The position numbers and the translations under genes were made by a program. Shown here in pieces: positions 8,127 through 16,533 of a DNA stretch of 64,000 bases. The stretch's first letter is position 1. Each line of letters begins with the position of its first letter. The notes beneath the pieces are model-generated. The model saw only the letters and a program-made list of their open reading frames with translations, was not told where the DNA came from and ran no database searches. Origin of the DNA: Leptospiraceae bacterium (GTDB lineage Bacteria > Spirochaetota > Leptospiria > Leptospirales > Leptonemataceae); assembly GCA_025059995.1 (NCBI GenBank), contig JANXCF010000003.1, positions 124,001-188,000 on the forward strand, read 5' to 3'.

Positions 8127-8128
8127 AT
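8099..8128 (+). promoter_or_regulatory. 11-bp perfect inverted repeat over the thrS start codon
   Basis: ATAAATCTAAA (8099-8109), an 8-base loop CTAAATTA, then TTTAGATTTAT (8118-8128). The right arm includes the first two bases of the thrS ATG (8127-8129). In mRNA this hairpin would bury the start codon and the region where a Shine-Dalgarno would sit; none is visible. In DNA it could be a protein-binding site. The established precedent is E. coli thrS, where ThrRS binds structured leader RNA and blocks its own translation; applying that here is inference. Confidence 0.6.
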
Positions 8129-10049
8129 GGAAAATGAAGGACAAAACATTGGTTTACCAAATCAAAAGATTTCATCCAATTTAGAACTTTACTCTCATAC
8201 TGTTGAATCTTCCATAAAAATTACTGAATCAATTGAATCAAATGAAATTAAAAAATCAAAAGAAAAAATCCCCCTATCAACCCAAAGGCATAGTGCTGCT
8301 CACATCTTGGCTCAAGCAGTTAAAAGACTTCGCAATAATGTTAAGTTAGCCATCGGTCCAGATACAGAGAATGGGTTCTTCTATGACGTTCTCGTTGATC
8401 CCCCCATCAAAGAAGAAGAACTCAAAGAAATCGAAAAAATCATGAAGCAAATCGTAAAGCAAAAACAAGAGTTTCATCGATTTTATCTTCCAATCGATGA
8501 GGCTATCGAATATTTGAAGTCACAAAAAGAAGACTTCAAAGTAGAAATGGCATTAGAACTGAAAGAAAAAGGAGAAAAAGAACTCTCATTTTACAAAAAT
8601 GTTTCCCCTGATGGTAAAACCATATACTTCATAGACATGTGTAATGGTCCTCACGTTCGTCATACTGGTGAGATTGGAGCTTTTCGGTTAGTATCCGTTT
8701 CTGGTGCTTACTGGAAGGGAAACAAAAACGAAACACAACTTCAGAGAATCTATGGTCTTCTTTTCAATACCCAAGAAGAATTAAACAACTACGAAAAGAT
8801 GTTAGAGGAAGCCAAAAAGAGAGATCATCGAAAGCTGGGAGCTGAATTAGAAATCTATACTACTTCGGAAATCGTAGGTCCTGGTCTAATCATTTGGCTT
8901 CCTCGTGGATATATCATCAAAGATGAACTAGAAAAGTGGGCAAAAGAAACAGAAGAAGAATGGGGTTATCAAAGAGTCACAACTCCACTCATAACAAAAG
9001 AAGAACTATTTTACACAAGTGAACACCTACCCCACTATAAAGAACACATGTTTCCACCTATGGAATTGGATGATGGCGAGAAATACTACATCAAGCCCAT
9101 GAACTGTCCTTTTCATCACTTGATATTTGCTATGAGACCAAGGAGCTATAGAGAACTACCCCTAAGAATAGCTGAATATGGTATTTGTCATCGTTATGAA
9201 GACTCAGGAGCTCTTTTTGGACTCATGAGAGTTCGTTCCATGACCATGAATGATGCTCATATTTACTGCACAGAAGAACAAGCTGTGGAAGAATTCGTAA
9301 GAGTGATTGAATTACACAAATACTACTATCAAGTTCTTGGGATCAAAGATTTCTGGATGGTTTTAGCACTGAGGAATCCAAAGAATAACAAGTATCATGG
9401 CAATGACGAGATGTGGAAAAAAGCAGAAGAACTCACTCGAAAAGCCATGGAAATCTCAGGCGTTGATTATGAAGTTGAACATGATGGAGCAGCCTTTTAT
9501 GGTCCTAAGGTAGATTTTCAAATCAAAAGTTCAATCGGGAAAGTCTTTACTGCTAGCACTTGCCAATTGGACCTTTTTATGCCAGAAAAATTTGATCTGA
9601 AGTATGTAGACAAGGACGGAACTTTCAAACGACCTGTTGTCATCCATCGAAGCCCCCTTGGAACCCACGAAAGATTTGTTGGGTTCTTGATTGAGCATTT
9701 TGCCGGTGCCTTCCCCACATGGTTAGCTCCAGAGCAAGTACGCATATTGCCAGTGAGTGAAAGTTATTGGGATTATGCTAAACATGTTTACGATATACTG
9801 AAAAAAGAAAAAATCCGCACTCACATAGAAGTAGACGAAACCTTAGCAAAAAGAATACGAAATGCTGAGAAGATGAAAATTCCTTATATGGTTGTTGTCG
9901 GTGAGAAAGAAAAACAAAATCAAACCATCAATGTAAGAAATTACTTTACGGGGGAACAAAAAGAATGGGAAATTTCTGAATTTATAAAAGAAATAAAAGA
10001 AGAAATCAAAACAAAAAGAATACAAGAAAAAACTAAACCAAAAAAATAA
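8127..10049 (+). CDS. thrS: Threonyl-tRNA synthetase
   Basis: 640 residues; charges tRNA-Thr with threonine. The editing domain shows the HxxxH pair at H55/H59 ('RHSAAH') and the second metal-site motif 'CNGPH' (C172, H176). The class II catalytic core has the zinc-ligand segment 'MNCPFHH', motif 2 'YGICHRYEDSGAL' and the motif 3 region 'HRSPLGTHERF'. A C-terminal anticodon-binding domain follows ('PEQVRILPVS'). The usual N-terminal TGS domain is not recognisable: the first 50 residues are a Ser/Glu/Lys-rich segment with no match to 'LPDGS'. ATG 8127 is the only plausible start, since the next Met lies inside the editing domain. Monocistronic, with a 149-bp gap downstream. Confidence 0.96.
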   Translation: MENEGQNIGLPNQKISSNLELYSHTVESSIKITESIESNEIKKSKEKIPLSTQRHSAAHILAQAVKRLRNNVKLAIGPDTENGFFYDVLVDPPIKEEELKEIEKIMKQIVKQKQEFHRFYLPIDEAIEYLKSQKEDFKVEMALELKEKGEKELSFYKNVSPDGKTIYFIDMCNGPHVRHTGEIGAFRLVSVSGAYWKGNKNETQLQRIYGLLFNTQEELNNYEKMLEEAKKRDHRKLGAELEIYTTSEIVGPGLIIWLPRGYIIKDELEKWAKETEEEWGYQRVTTPLITKEELFYTSEHLPHYKEHMFPPMELDDGEKYYIKPMNCPFHHLIFAMRPRSYRELPLRIAEYGICHRYEDSGALFGLMRVRSMTMNDAHIYCTEEQAVEEFVRVIELHKYYYQVLGIKDFWMVLALRNPKNNKYHGNDEMWKKAEELTRKAMEISGVDYEVEHDGAAFYGPKVDFQIKSSIGKVFTASTCQLDLFMPEKFDLKYVDKDGTFKRPVVIHRSPLGTHERFVGFLIEHFAGAFPTWLAPEQVRILPVSESYWDYAKHVYDILKKEKIRTHIEVDETLAKRIRNAEKMKIPYMVVVGEKEKQNQTINVRNYFTGEQKEWEISEFIKEIKEEIKTKRIQEKTKPKK

Positions 10050-10139
10050 TTTAATACTTTATACTCAGAGATTATCTTTTAAAATTTTTAACTTACTAGA
10101 AAATTTTATCTTTCATTCTGAAAAAGTTATTGTCTTTTG

Positions 10140-10168
10140 TTGATATCAAATTATTCTAAAATTAGAAT
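10140..10168 (+). promoter_or_regulatory. Sigma-70 promoter with palindromic operator for rubrerythrin
   Basis: TTGATA (10140-10145), a 17-bp spacer and TAGAAT (10163-10168) form a good sigma-70-type promoter. The palindrome ATTCTAA-AA-TTAGAAT (10153-10168) covers the spacer end and the whole -10 element, the classic place for a repressor. The gene behind it is a peroxide-defence gene, so a PerR/Fur-type regulator is an obvious candidate, but the 7-2-7 layout differs from the canonical 7-1-7 PerR box. Confidence 0.6.
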
Positions 10169-10198
10169 TTTTACAAATTTAAAAATAGGAGGTGGAGA

Positions 10199-10618
10199 AT
10201 GTCAAAACTCAAAGGAACAAAAACTCATGAAAATTTAAAACATGCTTTTGCTGGTGAATCTATGGCTAACCGAAGATATCTTTATTTCGCGAAAATTGCT
10301 GATATCGAAGGTTATCCCGATGTTGCAGGTTTATTTCGCGATACTGCTGAGGGTGAAACAGGACATGCTCACGGACATTTGGAATATCTAAAACAAGTAG
10401 GAGATCCTGCAACTGAACTTCCCTTTGGAGATACCATCAATAACTTAAAGAGTGCTGTGGCTGGTGAGACCTACGAATACACTGACATGTATCCAGGTAT
10501 GGCAAAGACTGCAAGAGAAGAAGGTTTCCCTGAAATCGCTGATTGGTTTGAAACCTTAGCAAAAGCAGAAAAATCCCATGCCGGAAGATTCGAGCAAGCT
10601 CTAAAGGCAATCTCATAA
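10199..10618 (+). CDS. rbr: Rubrerythrin, diiron domain only
   Basis: 139 residues forming a ferritin-like four-helix bundle. The diiron ligands fit the rubrerythrin pattern: E20 (AGES), E53 and H56 (EGETGH), E90/E93 (AGETYEY), E124 and H127 (AEKSH). Full-length rubrerythrins are about 190 residues with a C-terminal rubredoxin CxxC domain; that domain is absent, so electrons must come from another protein. Role in the family: reduction of hydrogen peroxide. It has a very strong Shine-Dalgarno (AGGAGGTGGAG). The next genes encode an Fe-S protein and a DUF3501 protein, a neighbourhood I have seen with such short rubrerythrins, which suggests the Fe-S protein feeds it. Confidence 0.93.
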   Translation: MSKLKGTKTHENLKHAFAGESMANRRYLYFAKIADIEGYPDVAGLFRDTAEGETGHAHGHLEYLKQVGDPATELPFGDTINNLKSAVAGETYEYTDMYPGMAKTAREEGFPEIADWFETLAKAEKSHAGRFEQALKAIS

Positions 10619-10641
10619 GGAGCAATCGCTCCTTATTTTTT
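10617..10641 (+). terminator. Hairpin plus T-run after rubrerythrin
   Basis: AAGGAGC (10617-10623), loop AATC, GCTCCTT (10628-10634), then A followed by six Ts. It begins within the rubrerythrin stop codon and ends just before the Shine-Dalgarno of the next gene. It should stop most transcripts, letting rubrerythrin be made in excess over the Fe-S protein and DUF3501. Confidence 0.85.
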
Positions 10642-10653
10642 AGGAGGAAAACA

Positions 10654-12039
10654 ATGGAACTTATTTCCCAAACTGACACTCAAGATGCAATCTATGATCC
10701 TAAAGAACCAAAATACTGGGATCGTGCTTCCTTGAATCGTGAGTTGCTTCGCACTTTTGATATATGTCATGGTTGTAGAATGTGCTTCAATTATTGTTTT
10801 TCTTTTCCAACATTATTCAAGGCATTAGATACTTACGCTGATGGTGATGTAAGAAAAATCAATCAAACAGATATAAACGAAATCATACAAAATTGTTATC
10901 ATTGTAAACTATGTTATGTAAATTGTCCCTATACAGATAGAGATAAACATGCATTCAATTTGAATTTCGCAGCATTAATGCAAAGAGCTGTTCATATTCA
11001 AGCAAAAGAAAAAGGAATATCCTTTCGAGATAAATTTCTGCAAAATGCTGACTTGGCAGGAAAACTAAATACAGGTCCAATTTCTGTTCTAGTCAACTAT
11101 GTATTCCAAAGTGAAATCCTTCGTTCTGTCATTGAAATGCTTTTAGGAATACACAAGAAAAAAATAATGCCAAAATTCCATAAATCCAGCTTTGCAAAGT
11201 GGTTTGAAAAACACAAAAAAAAGAGAACTCATCAAAAAGAACAAATTAAACACAAAGTTGTTTTATTCTCAACATGCTTTGTAAATTTTAATAATCCAGA
11301 AATTGGAAAAGATGCAGTTTTTGTCTTAGAAAAAAATCAGGTACATGTTGAACATCCAAAACAAAATTGTTGTGGCATGCCCGGCCTTAATAGTGGGGAT
11401 CTTTCTTTTGCACTAAAAAAAATCAAAAACAACATTCAATCATTACTACCTTATGTAAGAGAAGGATACAAAATAGCTGTAATCAACCCAACATGTTCAT
11501 TAACATTAAAAAAAGAATATATTGATTATGCAGGTCTCTTAGGAAAGACCAAAAAAGAACAAGAAGATTGGACCAATAAAGCAAAAGAAATTTCTGAAGC
11601 TACAATGGACATTCATGAATATTTAATGACTCTGAAAAAAGAAGATGCCTTCAATAAGGATTTTCAAAGCACACCTGAAAGTATTGCTTATCATGCACCT
11701 TGTCATCTTCGAGCTCAATGGAAAGGATACCCTTCACGAGATTTGATGAAATTGATACCAAAAACTCAAATTGGATTTGTTGCCGAATGTTCTGGACACA
11801 ATGGAACATGGTCAATGAAAAAAGAATTTTTTGAAAAAAGCCTTCATTGTGGCAATAAAGCTTTCCAACAACTTAAAGAAAAAAATATGAACGTCATATC
11901 AACCGATTGTCCTTTAGCCGCCATACAAATCAAACAAGGAACAAACTCAAAAGATATACCTTTACATCCCATACAAGTATTAGCCAAAGCTTATAAAAAA
12001 CCTGAAGAAGGCGGATTCCCAAAATCAACATCGACATGA
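10654..12039 (+). CDS. Heterodisulfide reductase-like (Fe-S) protein with CCG domains
   Basis: 461 residues. Two 4Fe-4S motifs lie at the N-terminus: C38-C41-C44-C48 and C81-C84-C87-C91. Two cysteine-rich CCG-type (HdrB/GlpC-like) domains follow: the first has 'QNCCGMPG', the second 'APCHLRAQWKG' and 'TDCPLAA'. In the second, the usual Cys-Cys-Gly is replaced by 'ECSGHNGTW', so its cluster site is altered. Such proteins pass electrons between a donor and a thiol or Fe-S acceptor. Placed between rubrerythrin and DUF3501, it is probably the reductase partner of rubrerythrin. Preceded by AGGAGG; 10 bp separate it from the next gene, so they are translated as a pair. Confidence 0.88.
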   Translation: MELISQTDTQDAIYDPKEPKYWDRASLNRELLRTFDICHGCRMCFNYCFSFPTLFKALDTYADGDVRKINQTDINEIIQNCYHCKLCYVNCPYTDRDKHAFNLNFAALMQRAVHIQAKEKGISFRDKFLQNADLAGKLNTGPISVLVNYVFQSEILRSVIEMLLGIHKKKIMPKFHKSSFAKWFEKHKKKRTHQKEQIKHKVVLFSTCFVNFNNPEIGKDAVFVLEKNQVHVEHPKQNCCGMPGLNSGDLSFALKKIKNNIQSLLPYVREGYKIAVINPTCSLTLKKEYIDYAGLLGKTKKEQEDWTNKAKEISEATMDIHEYLMTLKKEDAFNKDFQSTPESIAYHAPCHLRAQWKGYPSRDLMKLIPKTQIGFVAECSGHNGTWSMKKEFFEKSLHCGNKAFQQLKEKNMNVISTDCPLAAIQIKQGTNSKDIPLHPIQVLAKAYKKPEEGGFPKSTST

Positions 12040-12049
12040 GGAGAAAAAA

Positions 12050-12649
12050 ATGAAGAAAGTCATCTTTGAAGACATCCTCCCCATTCATGAATATAACAAC
12101 AGAAGAAATGAAATTCGCGAAAGAATATTCAAAATCAAAGCTCCAAGAAGATTCCATTTAGGTGATTTTTTTACTTTTTTATTTGAAAATAAAGAAACAG
12201 TGTGGTATCAAATTCAAGAAATGATAAGGATTGAGGGCATTACTGACTACAATGCCATCATGCACGAAATCAACACATACAATGAGTTAATTCCAGAAGC
12301 TGGTGAAATCAAGGCTACTTTATTGATAGAAATTGATGATGAAATCTATCGAAAATATAAGCTGAGAGAACTATTAGGTTTGCATAATCATGTATTTTTT
12401 CTTTTTGAGACAACAAAAAATGAGATGAGAGAAATTTTAGGAGAATTCGACGATAAACAATTCAATCGAGAAAGAATTTCCTCTGTGCAATATATAACCT
12501 TCAAGCTTAATAAAGAAGACCAAAAGGAATTTTTATCATCAAAAGTAGCTGGTATTAAAGTAACACATCCATCATATCATCACACAGGTTTTTTCAATGA
12601 AGAGCAATTAAGAGCCATCAAAGAAGATTTCGAAAAAACTCTTTTTTAA
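12050..12649 (+). CDS. DUF3501 family protein
   Basis: 199 residues. Recognised by 'YQIQEMIRIEGI', 'YNELIPEAGEIKATLLIEI' and the opening 'ILPIHEYNNRR', which fit the DUF3501 pattern. Biochemical function is not established. The family is repeatedly found beside rubrerythrin and a GlpC-like Fe-S protein, as here, so a role in peroxide defence or iron handling is likely by context only. GAGG precedes the ATG. Confidence 0.88.
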   Translation: MKKVIFEDILPIHEYNNRRNEIRERIFKIKAPRRFHLGDFFTFLFENKETVWYQIQEMIRIEGITDYNAIMHEINTYNELIPEAGEIKATLLIEIDDEIYRKYKLRELLGLHNHVFFLFETTKNEMREILGEFDDKQFNRERISSVQYITFKLNKEDQKEFLSSKVAGIKVTHPSYHHTGFFNEEQLRAIKEDFEKTLF

Positions 12650-12748
12650 AATTCAAATTCTTATTCTTTCAAATATTGAAATTAAGATTTTTTTCTGAGT
12701 GAATCCAATTTTGATTGATATTTTTTTTTTAAAATATATAGTCTTATT

Positions 12749-13720
12749 ATGTATATCTATCCTCCTTATTATCAAGGGGTATACAACAATTCATATGTGC
12801 CTAACTACGTTAGATTTTATGAAACTAGAAGAAGTGAATTTTTAGAAAGGCTTCAATTGTTAGATGAAATCCTAAAAAATTGTGAAGTCTGTCCTCATGA
12901 ATGTCACGTCGATCGTAACCAAACTTTTGGATATTGTAGAATTGGTAAAAAAGTCAGGGTATCTTCTTATTTTCCTCATTTTGGAGAAGAAGATTGCCTA
13001 AGGGGTTGGAGAGGTAGTGGAACCATTTTTTTTACATTGTGTAATTTAAGGTGTGTATTTTGCCAAAATTATGATATAAGTCAAAACTTAGATCCTCACT
13101 CAATGGAATTAGAGCCTGAGCAATTAGCTAACATTATGATCTATCTACAAGAAAAAGGAGTTCATAATATCAACCTTGTAAGTCCTGATCATGTTGTTCC
13201 TCAGATCATACATGCTCTATATATTGCCATACAAAAGGGTCTGAGAATCCCGATTGTCTACAATTCCAACGCTTATTCATCATTACAAACCTTAAAGATA
13301 ATTGATGGTTTGATTGATATTTACATGCCAGATTTCAAATTCTGGGATTCTTTTTTAGCAAAAAGATACACAAAAAGCGAAGATTATCCTGATGTTGCAA
13401 AAGAAGCCATCAAAGAAATGTATCGTCAAGTCGGGGATTTCGAACAAGATGAATATGGAATAGCAAAAAAAGGTTTGATTGTTCGACACTTGGTGATGCC
13501 AGGCATGGTGGAGGATTCCAAAAAAATATTAGAATTTTTAAGTTCCATCTCAAAGAAAATTTATTTAAACATCATGTCTCAATATAGACCATCAAACAAA
13601 GTTATCCAAAAACCTGATCAATACAAAGAAATCAACCGTCGTATTACTATCCATGAATACAGACAAGTTGTTGAATATGCTCATGCATTAGGATTCGAAA
13701 TCATTGATGCTGATCTATAA
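12749..13720 (+). CDS. Radical SAM protein, PflX-like (COG1313 type)
   Basis: 323 residues. The radical SAM cluster motif CxxxCxxC is C98-C102-C105 ('CNLRCVFCQN'). Upstream lie four further cysteines, C45, C48, C52 and C63 ('CEVCPHEC', 'GYCRIG'), the N-terminal Cys set typical of PflX-like proteins. 'FFTLCNLRCVFCQNYDIS' and 'YMPDFKFWD' are hallmark segments. The family resembles pyruvate formate-lyase activases, but its substrate is unknown. No glycyl radical enzyme is encoded nearby. It follows the DUF3501 gene after a 99-bp gap and probably has its own promoter. Confidence 0.85.
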   Translation: MYIYPPYYQGVYNNSYVPNYVRFYETRRSEFLERLQLLDEILKNCEVCPHECHVDRNQTFGYCRIGKKVRVSSYFPHFGEEDCLRGWRGSGTIFFTLCNLRCVFCQNYDISQNLDPHSMELEPEQLANIMIYLQEKGVHNINLVSPDHVVPQIIHALYIAIQKGLRIPIVYNSNAYSSLQTLKIIDGLIDIYMPDFKFWDSFLAKRYTKSEDYPDVAKEAIKEMYRQVGDFEQDEYGIAKKGLIVRHLVMPGMVEDSKKILEFLSSISKKIYLNIMSQYRPSNKVIQKPDQYKEINRRITIHEYRQVVEYAHALGFEIIDADL

Positions 13721-13761
13721 AATCATTGCCTTTCTGAAAAGAAGTAATTCTATTATCTCAT

Positions 13762-14385
13762 ATGCAGGAGTGGACCCCAGAAATTGATTTCAAAAAAGCT
13801 GATTTCCAATACAATAAAGATAAAAAAGTATCTGAGTTTGTTCAACCATCAGACATAAAAATTCAAACAACAAAAAACAATCACAAAGAAATTACGTTTT
13901 CCCCAAAAACAAAAGAAACAACAAAGAAAGAAACAGAAAAAAAGATTCAAAAAAAGATTCAAAAATGGATGCCCCCAAAGCTCGAAGAACTTAGTAACAA
14001 AAAGAAAGAAAACTCACCAAAAGACAAAAACAAAACCCCACTCAAACAAAACACAATCAAAGAAGAAAAACCACAAGAAATAAAAACAACTCAAAACGAC
14101 CAACTCAAAGAATACCTCAATGAAATTGTTATGTCTTATCTGAAAGAAACCACAGACATTTTAAAGAAATGGTATTGGGAAAAAGAAACAATCAAAATCA
14201 AATATATAAATATCATTTTAAGAAGTTTAAAGAAACATTCATTGGTTTCTGTTTTTCAGCTATTTACTCCCAATGAGAGAAAACAATTCATTCAAATTTA
14301 TAAATATCCTATCAAGTTCAATCAAGGAGAAATTCTCTTAGCCAGAAAAGAATTTTTAAATCAATTACAAAACCTGATTCAATGA
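13762..14385 (+). CDS. Lys-rich protein with disordered N-terminal half, unknown
   Basis: 207 residues. The first 115 are dominated by Lys, Thr, Glu, Gln and Pro and are probably disordered. The last 95 look folded and helical, with 'YLKETTDILKKWYWEKE' and 'LFTPNERKQFIQIYKYP'. No family recognised. Its 3' end overlaps the convergent prfC by 21 bp. The gap to the preceding gene is 41 bp, so it may be co-transcribed with it. Confidence 0.6.
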   Translation: MQEWTPEIDFKKADFQYNKDKKVSEFVQPSDIKIQTTKNNHKEITFSPKTKETTKKETEKKIQKKIQKWMPPKLEELSNKKKENSPKDKNKTPLKQNTIKEEKPQEIKTTQNDQLKEYLNEIVMSYLKETTDILKKWYWEKETIKIKYINIILRSLKKHSLVSVFQLFTPNERKQFIQIYKYPIKFNQGEILLARKEFLNQLQNLIQ

Positions 14386-15969
14386 TTTGAATTTTTCCAA
14401 TTCCAAAGGTGAATGAAATAGTGGTACATCGGGATGTTCTTTTTGAAAACTTTTCATACGATATTCACTTTTAAAAAGAACAACAAGATTTTCCTTTTTG
14501 TCTTTTACAATCAAGTCATATGAACTAAACTTTTGTGCATCTTTGGGAAGAATCCAGCGAGAACATTCAAAAGGTAAGAGCTCTAATCGTGTTGGAGATT
14601 GGTATTCATCCAAAAGCCTTGATTGAAAAACCTCAAACTGAAGTTGTCCAACCGCTCCAAAAATTTGGGTGCCATCTGGCAAATAAAACACTTGAATGAC
14701 CCCCTCTTCTGTGAGTTCTACAATCCCTTTTTTGAAACTTTTCATTTTCGATGTATCTGTAAGTATGAATCTTGCGAATAATTCTGGTGCAAACTCAGGT
14801 AAGGGAGTTACCTTTGGTTCTGAACCAGTGTAAAGAATATCTCCTATCTGAAAAATTCCTGAATTGATTAAACCAATGATATCACCTGGATAAGCTTCGT
14901 CGATGGTATTTCTTCGTTGTCCAAAAAAAGAAACTGGGCTTGATAACTTGATACTCTTTTTTTTATAGGAAATTTGAACATCCATTCCCTTTTCGAATTT
15001 CCCAGAAACAATCCGTATGAAGGCCACACGATCTCGATGTGCCTTATTCATATTAGCTTGTAATTTGAAAACGAAAGCCATAAACTGTTCAGGATTGATT
15101 TCGACAATATTTCCATCAATAAACTTGATAAACTTTGGCGGTGGCGCAATCTGAATGAATTCATTCAAAAAAAGTTCAATTCCAAAGTTATTCAAAGCAC
15201 TTCCAAAATATACAGGTGTGATCTTTCCTTCATGAAATTCTTTCAAATCAAATTTTGGTAGTATCCCTAAAGCCAGCTCTAATCCTTCTTTGAAGTTCTT
15301 GAATGCTTCCTCATCCAAGATTTCTTTCAAATAAGGATCATCCAAACCTTTGGTCTGCACAGGTGCTTTATACATTCCTCCTAAGGTTTTTTCATAGAGA
15401 TAAATCTTTTGGGTTTGGATATGATAAACTCCTTTGAAATCCTTCCCTGAACCTAAGGGCCACAGCATTGGTGTAGTGGATATGCCTAAAACCTTTTCTA
15501 CCTCATCTAAAAGCTCAAATGGATCCTTTGCTGGTAAATCCATTTTGTTGATAAACGTTATTATAGGGATGTTTCTTTGACGGCAAATTTGGAATAACTT
15601 GATGGTTTGAGGTTCGACACCTTTAGCGGCATCAATCAGCATGATGGCACTATCAACAGCCATCAGGGTTCGATATGTATCCTCTGAAAAATCTTCATGT
15701 CCTGGGGTATCTAAAAGATTTAAAACAAAATCATTGTATTCAAACTGCATGGCGGAAGTTGTGATTGAAATTCCTCTTTCTTGTTCTAACTTCATCCAGT
15801 CAGACTGGGTTTTTCTTCGATCTTTTTTGGCACGAACATGTCCTGCTAATTGAATGGCACCTCCATAAAGGAGAAGTTTTTCTGTTAGGGTGGTTTTTCC
15901 TGCATCAGGGTGCGCAATGATAGCAAACGTTCTTCTTTTTTGAATTTCTTGATAAAAATGATTGTCCAT
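14365..15969 (-). CDS. prfC: Peptide chain release factor 3
   Basis: 534 residues, the usual RF3 length. A GTPase that recycles RF1/RF2 from the ribosome after termination. G1 'AHPDAGKTT', the switch region with 'RGISITTSAMQF', G3 'DTPGHEDFS' and G4 'NKMD' are all present. The RF3-specific segment 'RAKKDRRKTQSDWMKLEQER' separates it from EF-G. Starts at ATG 15969 near the start of a minus-strand block. Confidence 0.97.
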   Translation of the reverse strand: MDNHFYQEIQKRRTFAIIAHPDAGKTTLTEKLLLYGGAIQLAGHVRAKKDRRKTQSDWMKLEQERGISITTSAMQFEYNDFVLNLLDTPGHEDFSEDTYRTLMAVDSAIMLIDAAKGVEPQTIKLFQICRQRNIPIITFINKMDLPAKDPFELLDEVEKVLGISTTPMLWPLGSGKDFKGVYHIQTQKIYLYEKTLGGMYKAPVQTKGLDDPYLKEILDEEAFKNFKEGLELALGILPKFDLKEFHEGKITPVYFGSALNNFGIELFLNEFIQIAPPPKFIKFIDGNIVEINPEQFMAFVFKLQANMNKAHRDRVAFIRIVSGKFEKGMDVQISYKKKSIKLSSPVSFFGQRRNTIDEAYPGDIIGLINSGIFQIGDILYTGSEPKVTPLPEFAPELFARFILTDTSKMKSFKKGIVELTEEGVIQVFYLPDGTQIFGAVGQLQFEVFQSRLLDEYQSPTRLELLPFECSRWILPKDAQKFSSYDLIVKDKKENLVVLFKSEYRMKSFQKEHPDVPLFHSPLELEKFKSLNQVL

Positions 15970-16054
15970 AGAGCTTCGAAATTCAAAATTTTTGTATACT
16001 TAACTGATACAATATATTTTTGAAAGCGATAATGATAAGAATTGGGTTGTAGAT

Positions 16055-16531
16055 TTAATAAGATTTATATCCTATCGAACCTATGGGAAATTGGATTTCT
16101 TCTTTTGACAAAACCCTAAAGTGCACCTCATCAAAAGGTTCGGAATCTATTTTCGATGCAAGCTTTAGTATATAGTGACCTGTGTTTAAAGCGTGATAGT
16201 AATCTCGCAAAAAAAACTCACCATCTTGATATTCCACTTCCACAAGTCTTAAATCAATCTCAATCGGTTGCAAAGTGTTCGTAAAATTATATAGCACGGC
16301 ATAAAATTTTTTATCTAAAAATAAGCGATTTTCAAACTTATACATCCACCATATCGTATCATCTTCACTAAAATATAAGTTTTCCCTTCCCAAATAATAT
16401 TGATTTGGTTGAAATATGTACTTTTCTAATCCAACAATGTTTTCTAAATTTACAGCTCTCCAATAAAAATCCCCTTGATAGGTTCTGCCACAAAAAGTAA
16501 TTAAAAAGACGAGCAAAAGATATTTCTTCAT
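16055..16531 (-). CDS. Putative lipoprotein, unknown
   Basis: 158 residues. A short signal peptide ends in 'FLITFC', a spirochaete-type lipobox with the acylated Cys at about residue 14. The remainder is beta-rich with many Tyr and Phe and ends in 'GSIGYKSY'. No family recognised. It lies 2 bp after the next lipoprotein gene on the same strand and is surely co-transcribed; the two may act together in the envelope. Confidence 0.65.
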   Translation of the reverse strand: MKKYLLLVFLITFCGRTYQGDFYWRAVNLENIVGLEKYIFQPNQYYLGRENLYFSEDDTIWWMYKFENRLFLDKKFYAVLYNFTNTLQPIEIDLRLVEVEYQDGEFFLRDYYHALNTGHYILKLASKIDSEPFDEVHFRVLSKEEIQFPIGSIGYKSY

Positions 16532-16533
16532 TT

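Noticed and set aside
9518..9745. Minus-strand 75-residue frame inside thrS
   Set aside because: Antisense shadow of a strongly conserved synthetase; no ribosome site or family match.
15641..15853. Plus-strand frame inside prfC
   Set aside because: Shadow of the GTPase domain on the opposite strand.
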